This document shows, piece by piece, positions 1 to 8,123 of a DNA stretch of 14,027 bases. Under the pieces are notes generated by a model, which saw nothing but the letters and a program-made list of their open reading frames with translations, did no database searches and had not been told where the DNA came from. The translations under genes were made by a program, and so were the position numbers. Origin of the DNA: Planctomycetota bacterium (GTDB lineage Bacteria > Planctomycetota > PUPC01 > JACPCR01); the NCBI GenBank assembly GCA_030740295.1, contig JASLXP010000360.1, positions 1 through 14,027 on the forward strand, given 5' to 3'. The first letter of the stretch is position 1; each line of letters opens with the position of its first letter.

Positions 1-2877
1 CCGTGGAAGGATGAGAAAGGGCGGCCGCTCCGCACTTACAGCAGCGCGGTGCTTCCTTATGCCTGGAAACTCAAGTGCCCCATTGATGGCGCTCTCTATC
101 CTTCCAACGATTTCGGTAACGGGGACATGACCAGCGGTGAATTTCCCGATGACGGCTTTGGCGGCGCATGCGATTACAAAGGAAGCAAGTACGGCTTTGT
201 CGCCGAGACTTGCCAGTCTTACTGCCACAAGATGCTTGCAGTGGCGCCACAATGCGCGAACGCTTACCTGGTAACTGGTGACATGCAATACGTTCACAAG
301 GCCCTGGTGGCGTTCAGCCGCCTGGCCGTCGAGTGGTCGTACCTGGCAACAATGACTCAGCACCGACACCGCGACCGCCGCGGGCAGGTCGAGCGTCTGG
401 GCCCTGCGCCATTCAGCGAAGGACCTTGTCTATCCGGCAGTGGGTTCACTGTCTACAGCATCGACCAGCCTGGCTATCAGTGGCGCCATGCAGAGGCGTA
501 CGACCAGATATTCCCTGCCATTAGGAAAGACAAGAAGATCGTCCCTTACCTCCAGTCAAAGGGCTTTGACGTCCAGTCTCACAAAGACGTGCGTCGCTTC
601 ATCGAGGAAAACCTCTTCGCGGTCTGGATGCAGGGAGCGATGGATCTGGCCACACGATCCAACGAGCCCTATCACCAGCGCGGTCTGGCACGCATGGCCG
701 AATCGCTCAATTACCAGCGCGGCGACGAATTCATGGACTGGCTCTATGACGAACAGGGCAAGATGCGCTTCTTCGTGACGAACGGCTTCTTTCGCGATGG
801 CGCGCCTTACGAATCGAGCGGCGGCTACAACGGAATGCACCTGGTGGCCCTCGGCCCGATTATTGAATCCATCGAGCATATGCGTGAGCTCCGGCCCGAC
901 GTCTACCCGGATGAGAAGTATCCCAACCTGACTCGGAGCCGCCGATACCATCACGTCTTCGATTTCTCAATGAACACCGTCAACATCGACCGCACTTATC
1001 CGAGAGTCGGCGACGATGGCGCGCCCCCGGTCTATCGAAAACGGCCAAAGCGATCTTTTCAGAATGGCGGCACGGAGGCGTTCGAGCACGCGTACAGAAT
1101 CTTCAAAGATCCGAAGTTCGCCTGGGCCCTCATCAACAGCCGGGGCTGGAAGCCTTCGCTGGATTTCCCTTTCACCCGCGAAGAAATCAAAACGGAAGCA
1201 GCAAAATGGCCTAACAACTGGAACGACCAGAGCTGCCTGCAGGATGGATACGGCCTGGCCATGTTGCGGAGCGGCAAAGGCACAAAGAAACGTGCCCTTT
1301 GGATGATGTACGGCCGCGCAAGGGGGCACGTCCATGACGACATCATGCATATCGGCATGGACGCATTTCAGAGCGAGATCCTCGGTCATTTGGGCTACCC
1401 GCGAAACTGGAATCACTGGACGAAAAACTGGATGACTCAAATCCAGGCCCGGCAGATCCCTTTTGTAAACATGACCGCGTCTGCCCAACTCTTCGCGGAC
1501 GCTGGCCCGGTGCACGTGGCCGAGGCCCTCGCCTACGGGATGCGAGATCAGGTAAAGCTGGGCAAGGGTTACACCGTCAGCAAAAGTGCGTGGCAGCGCA
1601 GAATGCTCGCCATCATCGATGTCTCTCCTGATGAGTTCTATTGCATCGATTTCTATCGAATCTCCGGAGGCAAGGAACACTGGTGGACCTTTCACGCGCA
1701 GGAAGGGGAGTTCACAACCGAAGGACTCAATCTGAAAAAACAGAAAGGCGGCACTCTCGCCGGTCCTGATGTGCCTTACGGAGACGAAGCGTGGCTGAAG
1801 AAGGCAGGCTGCAGGAAGGGCGGATATGGCTTCGGCGGTAACATGTTCGCCTTCCCTCACCTTTACAACGTCGAGCGTGCCAGGCCGAAAAGTGTATGGC
1901 ACGCGGACTGGGCTTTGAAGGATTCGGATGGCCTGCACTTTCGCCTGACCGTGCCGAGCGCGGAAGGCGTGGAGACCGTCGTCTGTGATGGCAAATCTCC
2001 CGCGGGCGCGTCGCCCTACGAAATGAAATGGCTGCTCATGCACAACGAAGCAAAATCACCTGCCCGCACCCAGATAGCCAGTGTGATGGAGCTCTACCGC
2101 GAGCGGCCGGTCATCAAATCTGTCCGCCCCCTCGAGGTGACAGGCAAAGATGAAACCGGCTTCAAACCGTACGGCCTCATCGTCGAGCTACACAGCGGCC
2201 GCACAGACACCATCTTTGCCTCCGCCGATGGCGCGGTGAATCGGACTGCGGAAGGCGGTTTCGAATTCGCAGGCAGATTCGGGCTCCACTCTGAGAAAAA
2301 CGGCAAGACCGTGAATGCCGTCCTGGTCGGGGGCACGCACCTGAAGCGTAACGGTCACGGCATCACTCTCGAGAAAGCCGAGTATCGCGCGGAGATCACC
2401 AAAGTTAATCGAGAGGAAGAGATCATCACCGTTTCTGCACCGCCGCCGAATCTGGATGCCATTGTCGGTAAGACCATCTTCATCACGAATCCCGTTCGCC
2501 GTATCGCTTACAAGGTTCTGGAGGCCAACTCCGTTGAGGGAGGCGCCGAACTGAGTCTCGAGTTTGAGTCTCACATCGGCACAGGAAAGGTGACGGGACA
2601 CGGTGACCACCAGCTTAAGACTTCCACACCCTTCGCATTGAGAGGATATCGTTATTACCACGGCGCACGCCTCGTCAACGCCGCACGGACCGCTGAATAC
2701 CGGCTCGACGGAATCAGCGGCCACGTCTTCATCAACGGCAAAGAGCATCCGAATGCCAAGGCCAAAACACTGAAAACAGAGTTTCCACCGAACACCTGGT
2801 TTGATGTTTTCGACTACGGCGTCGGGGACGAAATCGTCTGGCCGCAAACATCCGCACTGACACGCCGCTCCAGATAA
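1..2877 (+). CDS. Heparinase II/III-family polysaccharide lyase, 5' end outside window
   Basis: The reading frame is open from base 1, with continuous protein-like sequence before the GTG at 49 (16 codons including YSSA), so the true start lies upstream and the GTG is probably internal. Enzymes of this family cleave uronic-acid-containing glycans by beta-elimination. Numbering from the GTG, an N-terminal helical (alpha/alpha toroid) part runs to about residue 300 and contains DGAPYESSGGYNG with E255 and Y260, resembling the family's Glu/Tyr active-site segment. A later segment, GHVHDDIMHIGMDAF (H427, H429), matches the start of the heparinase II/III C-terminal beta-sheet domain, where a metal-site or catalytic His is expected. 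The remaining roughly 500 residues look like beta-sandwich. The gene ends in TAA and is followed by 133 bases before the next co-directional gene. The family call is fairly firm. The substrate (heparin-like, alginate, ulvan or other) is unknown, and a signal peptide cannot be judged. Confidence 0.85.
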   Translation, partial: PWKDEKGRPLRTYSSAVLPYAWKLKCPIDGALYPSNDFGNGDMTSGEFPDDGFGGACDYKGSKYGFVAETCQSYCHKMLAVAPQCANAYLVTGDMQYVHKALVAFSRLAVEWSYLATMTQHRHRDRRGQVERLGPAPFSEGPCLSGSGFTVYSIDQPGYQWRHAEAYDQIFPAIRKDKKIVPYLQSKGFDVQSHKDVRRFIEENLFAVWMQGAMDLATRSNEPYHQRGLARMAESLNYQRGDEFMDWLYDEQGKMRFFVTNGFFRDGAPYESSGGYNGMHLVALGPIIESIEHMRELRPDVYPDEKYPNLTRSRRYHHVFDFSMNTVNIDRTYPRVGDDGAPPVYRKRPKRSFQNGGTEAFEHAYRIFKDPKFAWALINSRGWKPSLDFPFTREEIKTEAAKWPNNWNDQSCLQDGYGLAMLRSGKGTKKRALWMMYGRARGHVHDDIMHIGMDAFQSEILGHLGYPRNWNHWTKNWMTQIQARQIPFVNMTASAQLFADAGPVHVAEALAYGMRDQVKLGKGYTVSKSAWQRRMLAIIDVSPDEFYCIDFYRISGGKEHWWTFHAQEGEFTTEGLNLKKQKGGTLAGPDVPYGDEAWLKKAGCRKGGYGFGGNMFAFPHLYNVERARPKSVWHADWALKDSDGLHFRLTVPSAEGVETVVCDGKSPAGASPYEMKWLLMHNEAKSPARTQIASVMELYRERPVIKSVRPLEVTGKDETGFKPYGLIVELHSGRTDTIFASADGAVNRTAEGGFEFAGRFGLHSEKNGKTVNAVLVGGTHLKRNGHGITLEKAEYRAEITKVNREEEIITVSAPPPNLDAIVGKTIFITNPVRRIAYKVLEANSVEGGAELSLEFESHIGTGKVTGHGDHQLKTSTPFALRGYRYYHGARLVNAARTAEYRLDGISGHVFINGKEHPNAKAKTLKTEFPPNTWFDVFDYGVGDEIVWPQTSALTRRSR

Positions 2878-2889
2878 AGTTGGAGAAAA

Positions 2890-2964
2890 GGCATTAGTCG
2901 GGGCCACTCCAAAGCACGCTCTCCGAGAATCGGAAAACCTTCTTTGAGTTTGCCCCTTAATGCC
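2890..2964 (+). promoter_or_regulatory. Nested imperfect hairpin in the gap between lyase and glycoside hydrolase
   Basis: Most of the 133-base gap folds into one nested stem. GGCATTA (2890-2896) pairs with TAATGCC (2958-2964), GGGG (2900-2903) with CCCC (2953-2956), CTCCAAAG (2907-2914) with CTTTGAG (2942-2948, one bulged base), and CCGA (2923-2926) with TCGG (2930-2933) closes a three-base loop. There is no T-run right after the 3' side, so it is not a textbook intrinsic terminator. It may be an mRNA-processing, stabilising or attenuating element between two genes of one transcript. That role is inferred; only the base complementarity is seen. Confidence 0.4.
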
Positions 2965-3010
2965 CAAATCCTGAATATTTACCTTTGAAGTCTGTCCGTG
3001 GCAGGCCGAC

Positions 3011-6007
3011 ATGCGCCATTCACCAAGCATCCTCTTGACCCTGTTTCTGCTGCTCTGCGGCTCCCTGCACGCCAACCAGGGCTCCATGTTCGACCCGGCG
3101 ATGATTCTGCCTCTGAACTGTATGGAGACGACGAAGCAGTATCGGCTGGTCAAGGGTAATGCTCCGGCGTTCCTCTACTTTCCAGGAGAAAAGGTCGACC
3201 TCACTTTTTCATTCTCAAACGTCGGAGCAAAGGCGGAACAGATTTACGCGATCGAAATCCAGGGGGTGCACACCCGTCGGCCGAACAAGGCAAGAATTTA
3301 TGTCGATCCCTTTGGCTTTCCCGACATCCTGAATCTTGACGGTAAAGCCATTCGACATCCGCTCGAAATCGAATCACGTGATCAGCAAGAAGTGGTCTTC
3401 GTAGCGAGAAATCTGCCCGTGCCGCAACGCTACGGCACCTATTGCCTCATCCTGCTCAGAGGCGAAGGCAAGAAAAAGGAAGATAGATTCCTGCTTGGCT
3501 CGGTCGTCCGTCTGGTCAGGACCAGGGACGACGCGATCGTTGAGAACACGCCCGTATTCGGTGAAGGGCAGATCTTCGGCGGATTCAAGGACAAAGCTGA
3601 AGCTGCCGGCGCCTATTACCGCATGGGCGTGCGAGGGGTCCGCTGCGAAATCTCCTGGCGGGGAAATAAGCCGAATGGCTCATACGACTGGAAACAATAC
3701 GACGAGTTGACGGGGGCACTAAAGGAGGGCGGTATCCAGGCGATGTTTACCCTCGGCGGCGTCACCTCGAAGATGTACGGCATCGCCACGAGCCATCAGC
3801 CGATTCCGGCCGCGGTGAAGCCCGACTGGAACGGGAGCCCCTATGGCGGAAGAGCAGACTGGGGATGCGCGCCGAAACATTTTTCGCTCTATGCGGAGTG
3901 GGTTAGAAAGTTCTCCGAGCGTTACTGGGAGAACGGCAAGGGCGCTCTCTGGGGATTCGAGAACTACAACGAGCCCTGGGAAGGCGGCGGCATCAGCGGT
4001 TACGCTCGCGATTGCATCAGCTATCGCGACTGGCAACGATACATGGTCAGGGCCGCTTACTCGGTCAGCAAGAACATCCGTATCTGCGCGGCATCTTCGA
4101 TCATGAATACTGAGGACAAGTTTTACTCCGAAGGCCCGGACGAGAATGGCAAGTACGAATTCGACCAGCACATCGACGTCTTTACTGACCACTACGTCAC
4201 GCCGAACATGGCCTATGGTCCGGCCGTTGCAAAGGCGCATGGGAAATTTTCCATCGAGAACGAGACGTGGCTCGTGATCAGCGAGTACCTGTTGCCCCAG
4301 GTGATGTGCCAGTGGATGGCCTCCGGCCAGAGCGCAGTGTCTCCCTGGCATCCAAGGGTTCTCTTTCAGGGCGTGGCCGGCGGCCACCAGAGATACCACT
4401 GTCCCAGCACAGTGCCGGTGGCCACGGCCGCTTTCAATCACTTTGTGACCGGGCTCCGATTTAAACGGCTAGCATTCCACAACCACCTGCCATGGCTGTT
4501 TCAGTTTGGCGAAGACGACAACCCGCGGGGCGTCTGCGTCATGTTAGGCCAGCTCCTCACTCGCGGCGGGCCGACTCCGCAGGACAACCCACATGGACGC
4601 CTCTGGGGTCAAGTCGATTCTGTAGATGGCGGCATCATTACCGTGGATAACACCGACGGCTCGTTACGTTTCTACGACGTGGCAGCCAATGAAGTTTTTC
4701 AGGGCCAGAAATCGGTGAGGATCGATCTCACCATGCTTCCCACCTACATCCAATCTTCCCGTGGGCCAGCACACACTGTGGAGCGCGTCCGGCAAGGCAA
4801 CATTAGAGACAAATATCCGGCCGAGATCCTGCCTCACGATTTTACCCAGCACATTACTGACAAGGCTCTCGCACTCAACGTTGATCTGGCCAATCGGCTG
4901 AACCGCCCAATCACCGGCAAGCTGACCGTCAGAGCACCCGATGGGTTCGGTGTCGCAAACAATGGTGAGTCGGTTTCTGTTAATGCTGGTGAGAAGAAGA
5001 CCATTGCGATCTCTTTCAGTGCTGTGAAGGAAGACCCCTCCAACCAGTATCCCTTTGAATTCACGTGGGCTACAGATGCCGGCGTCTGCTCTTATAAGGA
5101 AACACTCAACTGCGTGGTCGCCGTCAAAGGCACGAAAACAATCGATGGCGACCTGGGCGACTGGGAAGGCATCCCTTCAATAACCCTGGTCGGCAAGGAC
5201 AAGAAAATCAGCCAGGACGAACTGGCCCGCAAGCCCTGGCTGCGCCTTCTGAAAGACCTACCGGAAGGCGCCATGTTTGCCGAGCTCAAAATGGCGTGGG
5301 ACGAGAACAATCTTTACGTCGCAGCACGAGTCAACGACCCGACGCCGCAGACCGACAAACCGCGCATGGAGGGACGCGATGAAGACGCCTACTTCCACAG
5401 CGCGGCTTCCGACAGGGAAGCTCCATGGAAGGCATGGCTTGAAAAACATGCTCAAGGTCAGAGCTTCAGCCAGGTGCCATACGTCTACAAGAAGAAGCCC
5501 TTCGACAATTCTTACACGGGCGACCAGTTGCAGATCGCGTTCAACGTGGCGGAAGGCTGGCATGACCTGGTGCAGCCGACTGAAGTGCCCTGGGGCTTTC
5601 ACGCCGTCCCCGATACCGATTACGAATACTGCGCCTACCTCTGTGCCGATGGCAAGAGCGAGGTCTGGAATCTCCTCGCTCCCGGCCTGCCCCGCATCCA
5701 CGACTGGCCACACCAACCCAAGGGCAAGAAGACCACCAATCCCACGCCGGGCGCCCGCCACGTCGTCAAACAGAACGGCAACGTCCGCACTTACGAGATC
5801 GCCCTCTCGAAGGCGAACATCTCCGGCCTGGAACTGGCCGCCGGCACCAGCTTCGGTTTCGTGTTCAGAGTTGGCAATAAAGGGGGCCCGAGAATCGACT
5901 ATGGCGATGGCAAAGCAGTCACCAAAAGCAACGGCCTGACGCTGCACCCTTACTGGCAGGCGTCACCCTCCTGTAGTGTCACCTGGAGGCTTATTGATTC
6001 ACCATGA
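3011..6007 (+). CDS. Secreted glycoside hydrolase (clan GH-A-like, NEP motif) with C-terminal CBM9-like domain
   Basis: The 998-residue protein begins with a clear signal peptide: charged start, a leucine-rich core at residues 7-15, and likely cleavage after LHA at residue 21. Residues about 35-175 look like an Ig-type beta-sandwich. Residues about 180-480 look like a TIM barrel. It contains ENYNEPWEG with N320-E321, the Asn-Glu-Pro signature of the clan GH-A acid/base, and VISEY with E425 as candidate nucleophile; the spacing of about 104 residues suits strands 4 and 7. A beta-sandwich region follows. From residue 711 (IDGDLGDWE, later AWDENNLYVAARVND) the sequence resembles a CBM9-like carbohydrate-binding domain. 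The start at 3011 is set by the signal peptide; the upstream ribosome-binding sequence (GGCAGG) is weak. The enzyme is predicted to hydrolyse beta-linked sugars outside the cytoplasm, but the exact GH family and substrate are not identifiable here. The stop overlaps the region used to start the next gene, suggesting co-translation. Confidence 0.82.
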   Translation: MRHSPSILLTLFLLLCGSLHANQGSMFDPAMILPLNCMETTKQYRLVKGNAPAFLYFPGEKVDLTFSFSNVGAKAEQIYAIEIQGVHTRRPNKARIYVDPFGFPDILNLDGKAIRHPLEIESRDQQEVVFVARNLPVPQRYGTYCLILLRGEGKKKEDRFLLGSVVRLVRTRDDAIVENTPVFGEGQIFGGFKDKAEAAGAYYRMGVRGVRCEISWRGNKPNGSYDWKQYDELTGALKEGGIQAMFTLGGVTSKMYGIATSHQPIPAAVKPDWNGSPYGGRADWGCAPKHFSLYAEWVRKFSERYWENGKGALWGFENYNEPWEGGGISGYARDCISYRDWQRYMVRAAYSVSKNIRICAASSIMNTEDKFYSEGPDENGKYEFDQHIDVFTDHYVTPNMAYGPAVAKAHGKFSIENETWLVISEYLLPQVMCQWMASGQSAVSPWHPRVLFQGVAGGHQRYHCPSTVPVATAAFNHFVTGLRFKRLAFHNHLPWLFQFGEDDNPRGVCVMLGQLLTRGGPTPQDNPHGRLWGQVDSVDGGIITVDNTDGSLRFYDVAANEVFQGQKSVRIDLTMLPTYIQSSRGPAHTVERVRQGNIRDKYPAEILPHDFTQHITDKALALNVDLANRLNRPITGKLTVRAPDGFGVANNGESVSVNAGEKKTIAISFSAVKEDPSNQYPFEFTWATDAGVCSYKETLNCVVAVKGTKTIDGDLGDWEGIPSITLVGKDKKISQDELARKPWLRLLKDLPEGAMFAELKMAWDENNLYVAARVNDPTPQTDKPRMEGRDEDAYFHSAASDREAPWKAWLEKHAQGQSFSQVPYVYKKKPFDNSYTGDQLQIAFNVAEGWHDLVQPTEVPWGFHAVPDTDYEYCAYLCADGKSEVWNLLAPGLPRIHDWPHQPKGKKTTNPTPGARHVVKQNGNVRTYEIALSKANISGLELAAGTSFGFVFRVGNKGGPRIDYGDGKAVTKSNGLTLHPYWQASPSCSVTWRLIDSP
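5985..5989 (+). promoter_or_regulatory. Strong GGAGG ribosome-binding sequence inside the end of the glycoside hydrolase gene
   Basis: GGAGG lies 4 bases before an in-frame TTG (5994-5996) that would start the beta-helix gene 45 bases earlier than the ATG at 6039. It also lies 14 bases before an ATG (6004) that opens a 12-codon reading frame. It is the best Shine-Dalgarno match near this junction and bears on where translation of the downstream gene begins. Confidence 0.4.
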
Positions 6008-6042
6008 AACAGATCTATCCCCAATCGAGAACCATCGCATGA
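6004..6042 (+). CDS. Possible 12-codon bridging mini-ORF between two genes
   Basis: ATG at 6004 overlaps the TGA stop of the glycoside hydrolase (ATGA), reads MKQIYPQSRTIA, and ends in a TGA at 6040-6042 that overlaps the first ATG of the beta-helix gene (again ATGA). The peptide shows no recognisable domain. If translated it would more likely act as a termination-reinitiation relay than as a functional peptide. Chance is a real alternative for so short a frame. Confidence 0.15.
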   Translation: MKQIYPQSRTIA

Positions 6043-7646
6043 TGCTTGCTATTGCTCTGTTGTTGACATTCACTGGACTTCCAGGCGATGAGATCCAGAT
6101 TGATGGATTTCAGACTGAAAGCATTCAGAAAGCCATTCTGAAGGCCGTCGAAGGCGACACCGTAGTATTTCCCAAAGGGACCTTCTTACTGACCGAAGCA
6201 ATTGCTCCAAAATCCAGGACTCGGATAAAGGGCGCAGGCCAGGACAAGACCATTCTGAAGTTCATCGGGAACACGCCCGGAGTGTTTATTTCACTCAGCA
6301 ACGTACAGGCGGTTGAAATCTCGGACCTGACTCTGGATGGGAACGAAAACCCAAACGCTTACCAGGGCATATCAGGAAGCAGATCTAGCAAGTTAAGAAT
6401 TCATCACCTGACCATCCGAAATCTGGTGAAGTCGAAATCTTTCGGGCCCCATGGAATTCTGTTCTCGGGAGTCAATCCAACCCGCAAGAATGGTGTCACC
6501 GATTCTGTGATTTCGGACTGCACGATAGAGAACATCGGTGTCGGGGCAAAGTTCGGCTGCGGGATTCGTCTGGCATGGGGGTCATCGAGGAACCAGGTGT
6601 TACGCAACACAATCCGCAAGACAGGCCGCGGAGGGATATTTGGTGACAATGGTTCCACGGACCTGATCATCAGAGGGAACGCTGTCACCGAATCAGGAGG
6701 AACCGGACTGGGTATCGAAGTCTGGGGCTGGTGCGACCGATCCGTTATCGAAGACAACCGGATCGATCACTGGCTGAGTATTGGACACTGCAACTCTTGT
6801 GCAGTCAGGCGGAACGTTATCAGCGACAAATCAGGAGTCGTGAAGTTTCTCGGCATCGAGGGGATTGGCAGCAACTGCGTCATTACGGACAACGTTGTCG
6901 ATCATGGCGCTCAGATCGGGCTTTCGGTCTCGAACAATACTCCCAAGAACAATTTCTATTGGGCGAACAACACGGTCCGCAATTGCGTGCAATGGGCTGC
7001 ACAATTTCAAGGAGAAAAAGACGGGATAGCATTCCATTACTTCTATCGCTGCAAATTCAATGGAACGACGCCAGACCGGGGCAAACCCAGATATCCTGGA
7101 GACGCCGGCCATGGGTTCAGAATCAACGGGCACACGTCACACCTGGATTTTGAAGAATGTGAATTCTCCGGGAACAGTGGTTATGGAATCCAATTGGGCG
7201 GGCCTGCCATAGATTTCTTGAGTTTTGTCCGGTGCAATATTCAAAAGAACCGATCGCTGGCCGTCACTGGCGTTGGCAGCCACTCCAGCACGAAATCCGC
7301 AGCTTACTCGGCACTGGAATGGAAGGACTGCACCGTCGAACAGAACGGTAACAATCATCTGCCAGACGAGAGAGCATTTAAACAAGCCGCGCCGCAGGCA
7401 TCCTTTAAGGGCCCACTCGAAGCTGTGGCAGGTCAGGAGCTTACTTTCGCCAGTACTTCGCGTGCTGCCCGAGGTACAATCAGAGCCATCCTCTGGGACC
7501 TGGGCGACAGTTACCCGCGAAACGAAAAGACGACACGTCATACCTACACCCGACCCGGCGATTATTCCGTGACACTCATCGTCTGGGATGAATCCGGAAG
7601 AGGAGCCCGCGAGACCAAAGTCGTTCGAGTTGTTCAAGAGCCGTAG
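6039..7646 (+). CDS. Secreted right-handed parallel beta-helix protein with C-terminal PKD domain (pectate-lyase-like fold)
   Basis: Starting at the ATG at 6039, the 535-residue product opens with a short signal peptide (MMLAIALLLTFTGLPGDE). Residues about 20-440 carry irregular repeats of the kind found in right-handed beta-helices: VEISDLTLDGNE, LRIHHLTIRN, SDCTIENIG, RNTIRKTGRGG, VEDNRIDHW-like turns and many asparagine-rich corners. This fold is shared by polysaccharide lyases and by GH28- and GH110-type hydrolases and epimerases. No catalytic set could be assigned, so the reaction is unknown. Residues 454-533 resemble a PKD domain (ILWDLGD, HTYTRPGDYSVTLIVWD), commonly an adhesion or spacer module in exported enzymes. 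A TTG at 5994 with a good GGAGG is an alternative start, adding 15 residues ahead of the same hydrophobic core. The gene follows the glycoside hydrolase without a real gap and looks somewhat less GC-rich by eye. Confidence 0.8.
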   Translation: MMLAIALLLTFTGLPGDEIQIDGFQTESIQKAILKAVEGDTVVFPKGTFLLTEAIAPKSRTRIKGAGQDKTILKFIGNTPGVFISLSNVQAVEISDLTLDGNENPNAYQGISGSRSSKLRIHHLTIRNLVKSKSFGPHGILFSGVNPTRKNGVTDSVISDCTIENIGVGAKFGCGIRLAWGSSRNQVLRNTIRKTGRGGIFGDNGSTDLIIRGNAVTESGGTGLGIEVWGWCDRSVIEDNRIDHWLSIGHCNSCAVRRNVISDKSGVVKFLGIEGIGSNCVITDNVVDHGAQIGLSVSNNTPKNNFYWANNTVRNCVQWAAQFQGEKDGIAFHYFYRCKFNGTTPDRGKPRYPGDAGHGFRINGHTSHLDFEECEFSGNSGYGIQLGGPAIDFLSFVRCNIQKNRSLAVTGVGSHSSTKSAAYSALEWKDCTVEQNGNNHLPDERAFKQAAPQASFKGPLEAVAGQELTFASTSRAARGTIRAILWDLGDSYPRNEKTTRHTYTRPGDYSVTLIVWDESGRGARETKVVRVVQEP

Positions 7647-7687
7647 GCCTGAAGACGATTTGGGGCGAAGGTAGATTTGCTTGCGTG

Positions 7688-7737
7688 TCAGCGGCTTCGT
7701 GCTGATGTCGTAGCAGTGGTAGCCTCTCAGCCACGCT
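7688..7737. other. Two small hairpins downstream of the beta-helix gene
   Basis: TCAGC (7688-7692) can pair with GCTGA (7701-7705) around an eight-base loop. AGCAGTGG (7712-7719) can pair with CCACGCT (7731-7737) with one bulged base around an 11-base loop. They lie 42 bases after the TAG stop of the beta-helix gene. Neither is followed by a T-run, so Rho-independent termination is not supported; they may protect the 3' end of the transcript or belong to the adjacent repeat. Confidence 0.3.
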
Positions 7738-7743
7738 GGTAGG

Positions 7744-8020
7744 TCAAGACGGGGGTGTCTTTACGGATTTCAGGGGCAAAGCCCCGCCGGTTTGCCTACT
7801 AGCCCAGCCCGGCGGGCTGGGAAGTAATGAAGGACAACCAAAGGGGCAACGCCCCGACCATTTGCCCGACTGATATGCTGCAAATGGACGGGGCGTTGCC
7901 CCTGAGTGGCAATCCTTCTCTGATCCCAGCCCGTTGGGCTGGGCTAGGCAAACGATCGGGGCTTCGCCCCTGAACAGAGGACTCCCATTTCTTAAATCCG
8001 CAAAAGATCTTCCATCTTGC
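7744..8020. repeat. Large nested palindrome made of four mirrored pairs of hairpins (REP/MITE-like)
   Basis: The inner arms 7842-7865 and 7880-7903 are inverted copies matching at 23 of 24 positions around a 14-base centre. Outer arms 7770-7822 and 7924-7973 are also inverted copies with few mismatches and one 3-base gap. Each arm contains smaller palindromes: GGGGC-N3-GCCCC at 7773-7785, 7843-7855, 7890-7902 and 7958-7970, and CCCAGCCC-N3-GGGCTGGG at 7803-7821 and 7925-7943. Further out, CGGATTT and AAATCCG (7764-7770 and 7994-8000) and hairpins at 7746-7761 and 8004-8018 extend the symmetry. It sits between two convergent genes, a usual site for REP/BIME-type elements, and could end transcription from both sides. 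No transposase is in the window and no clear target-site duplication was found. Confidence 0.75.
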
Positions 8021-8068
8021 CCCACGAGGAATCAGCCTGTGGGACCTCCACCGTGCATCCGTCACAGG

Positions 8069-8108
8069 TTTGCACTGGGCAAGCCAGCGGCCTCCTGGTT
8101 TGTGCAAA
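8069..8108. other. Hairpin just downstream of the sulfatase gene
   Basis: TTTGCAC (8069-8075) and GTGCAAA (8102-8108) are perfect inverted copies, with an inner CCAG (8084-8087) and CTGG (8095-8098). It lies about 16 bases past the sulfatase stop on the minus strand. There is no T-run on that strand, so a terminator role is possible but unsupported. The rest of 8021-8123 shows nothing else recognisable. Confidence 0.3.
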
Positions 8109-8123
8109 TTCCTGAATTCTCAT

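Noticed and set aside
967..2043. Long open frame on the minus strand (358 codons) within the lyase gene
   Set aside because: It lies antisense to a gene with clear heparinase motifs and shows no domain or signal; it is explained by the codon pattern of the real gene in GC-rich DNA.
2950..2978. Promoter TTGCCC-N17-GAATAT upstream of the glycoside hydrolase
   Set aside because: Only about half the positions match each consensus hexamer, which is expected by chance in a gap of this size.
7770..7973. CRISPR array suggested by regularly recurring GGGGC-N3-GCCCC units
   Set aside because: The units are mirrored rather than direct repeats, are separated by related rather than unique sequence, and there are no cas genes nearby.
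7744..8107. Small minus-strand open frames (about 93-102 codons) across the convergent intergenic region
   Set aside because: Their translations mostly read through the palindromic repeat; the repeat structure accounts for the sequence and there is no protein-like conservation signal.
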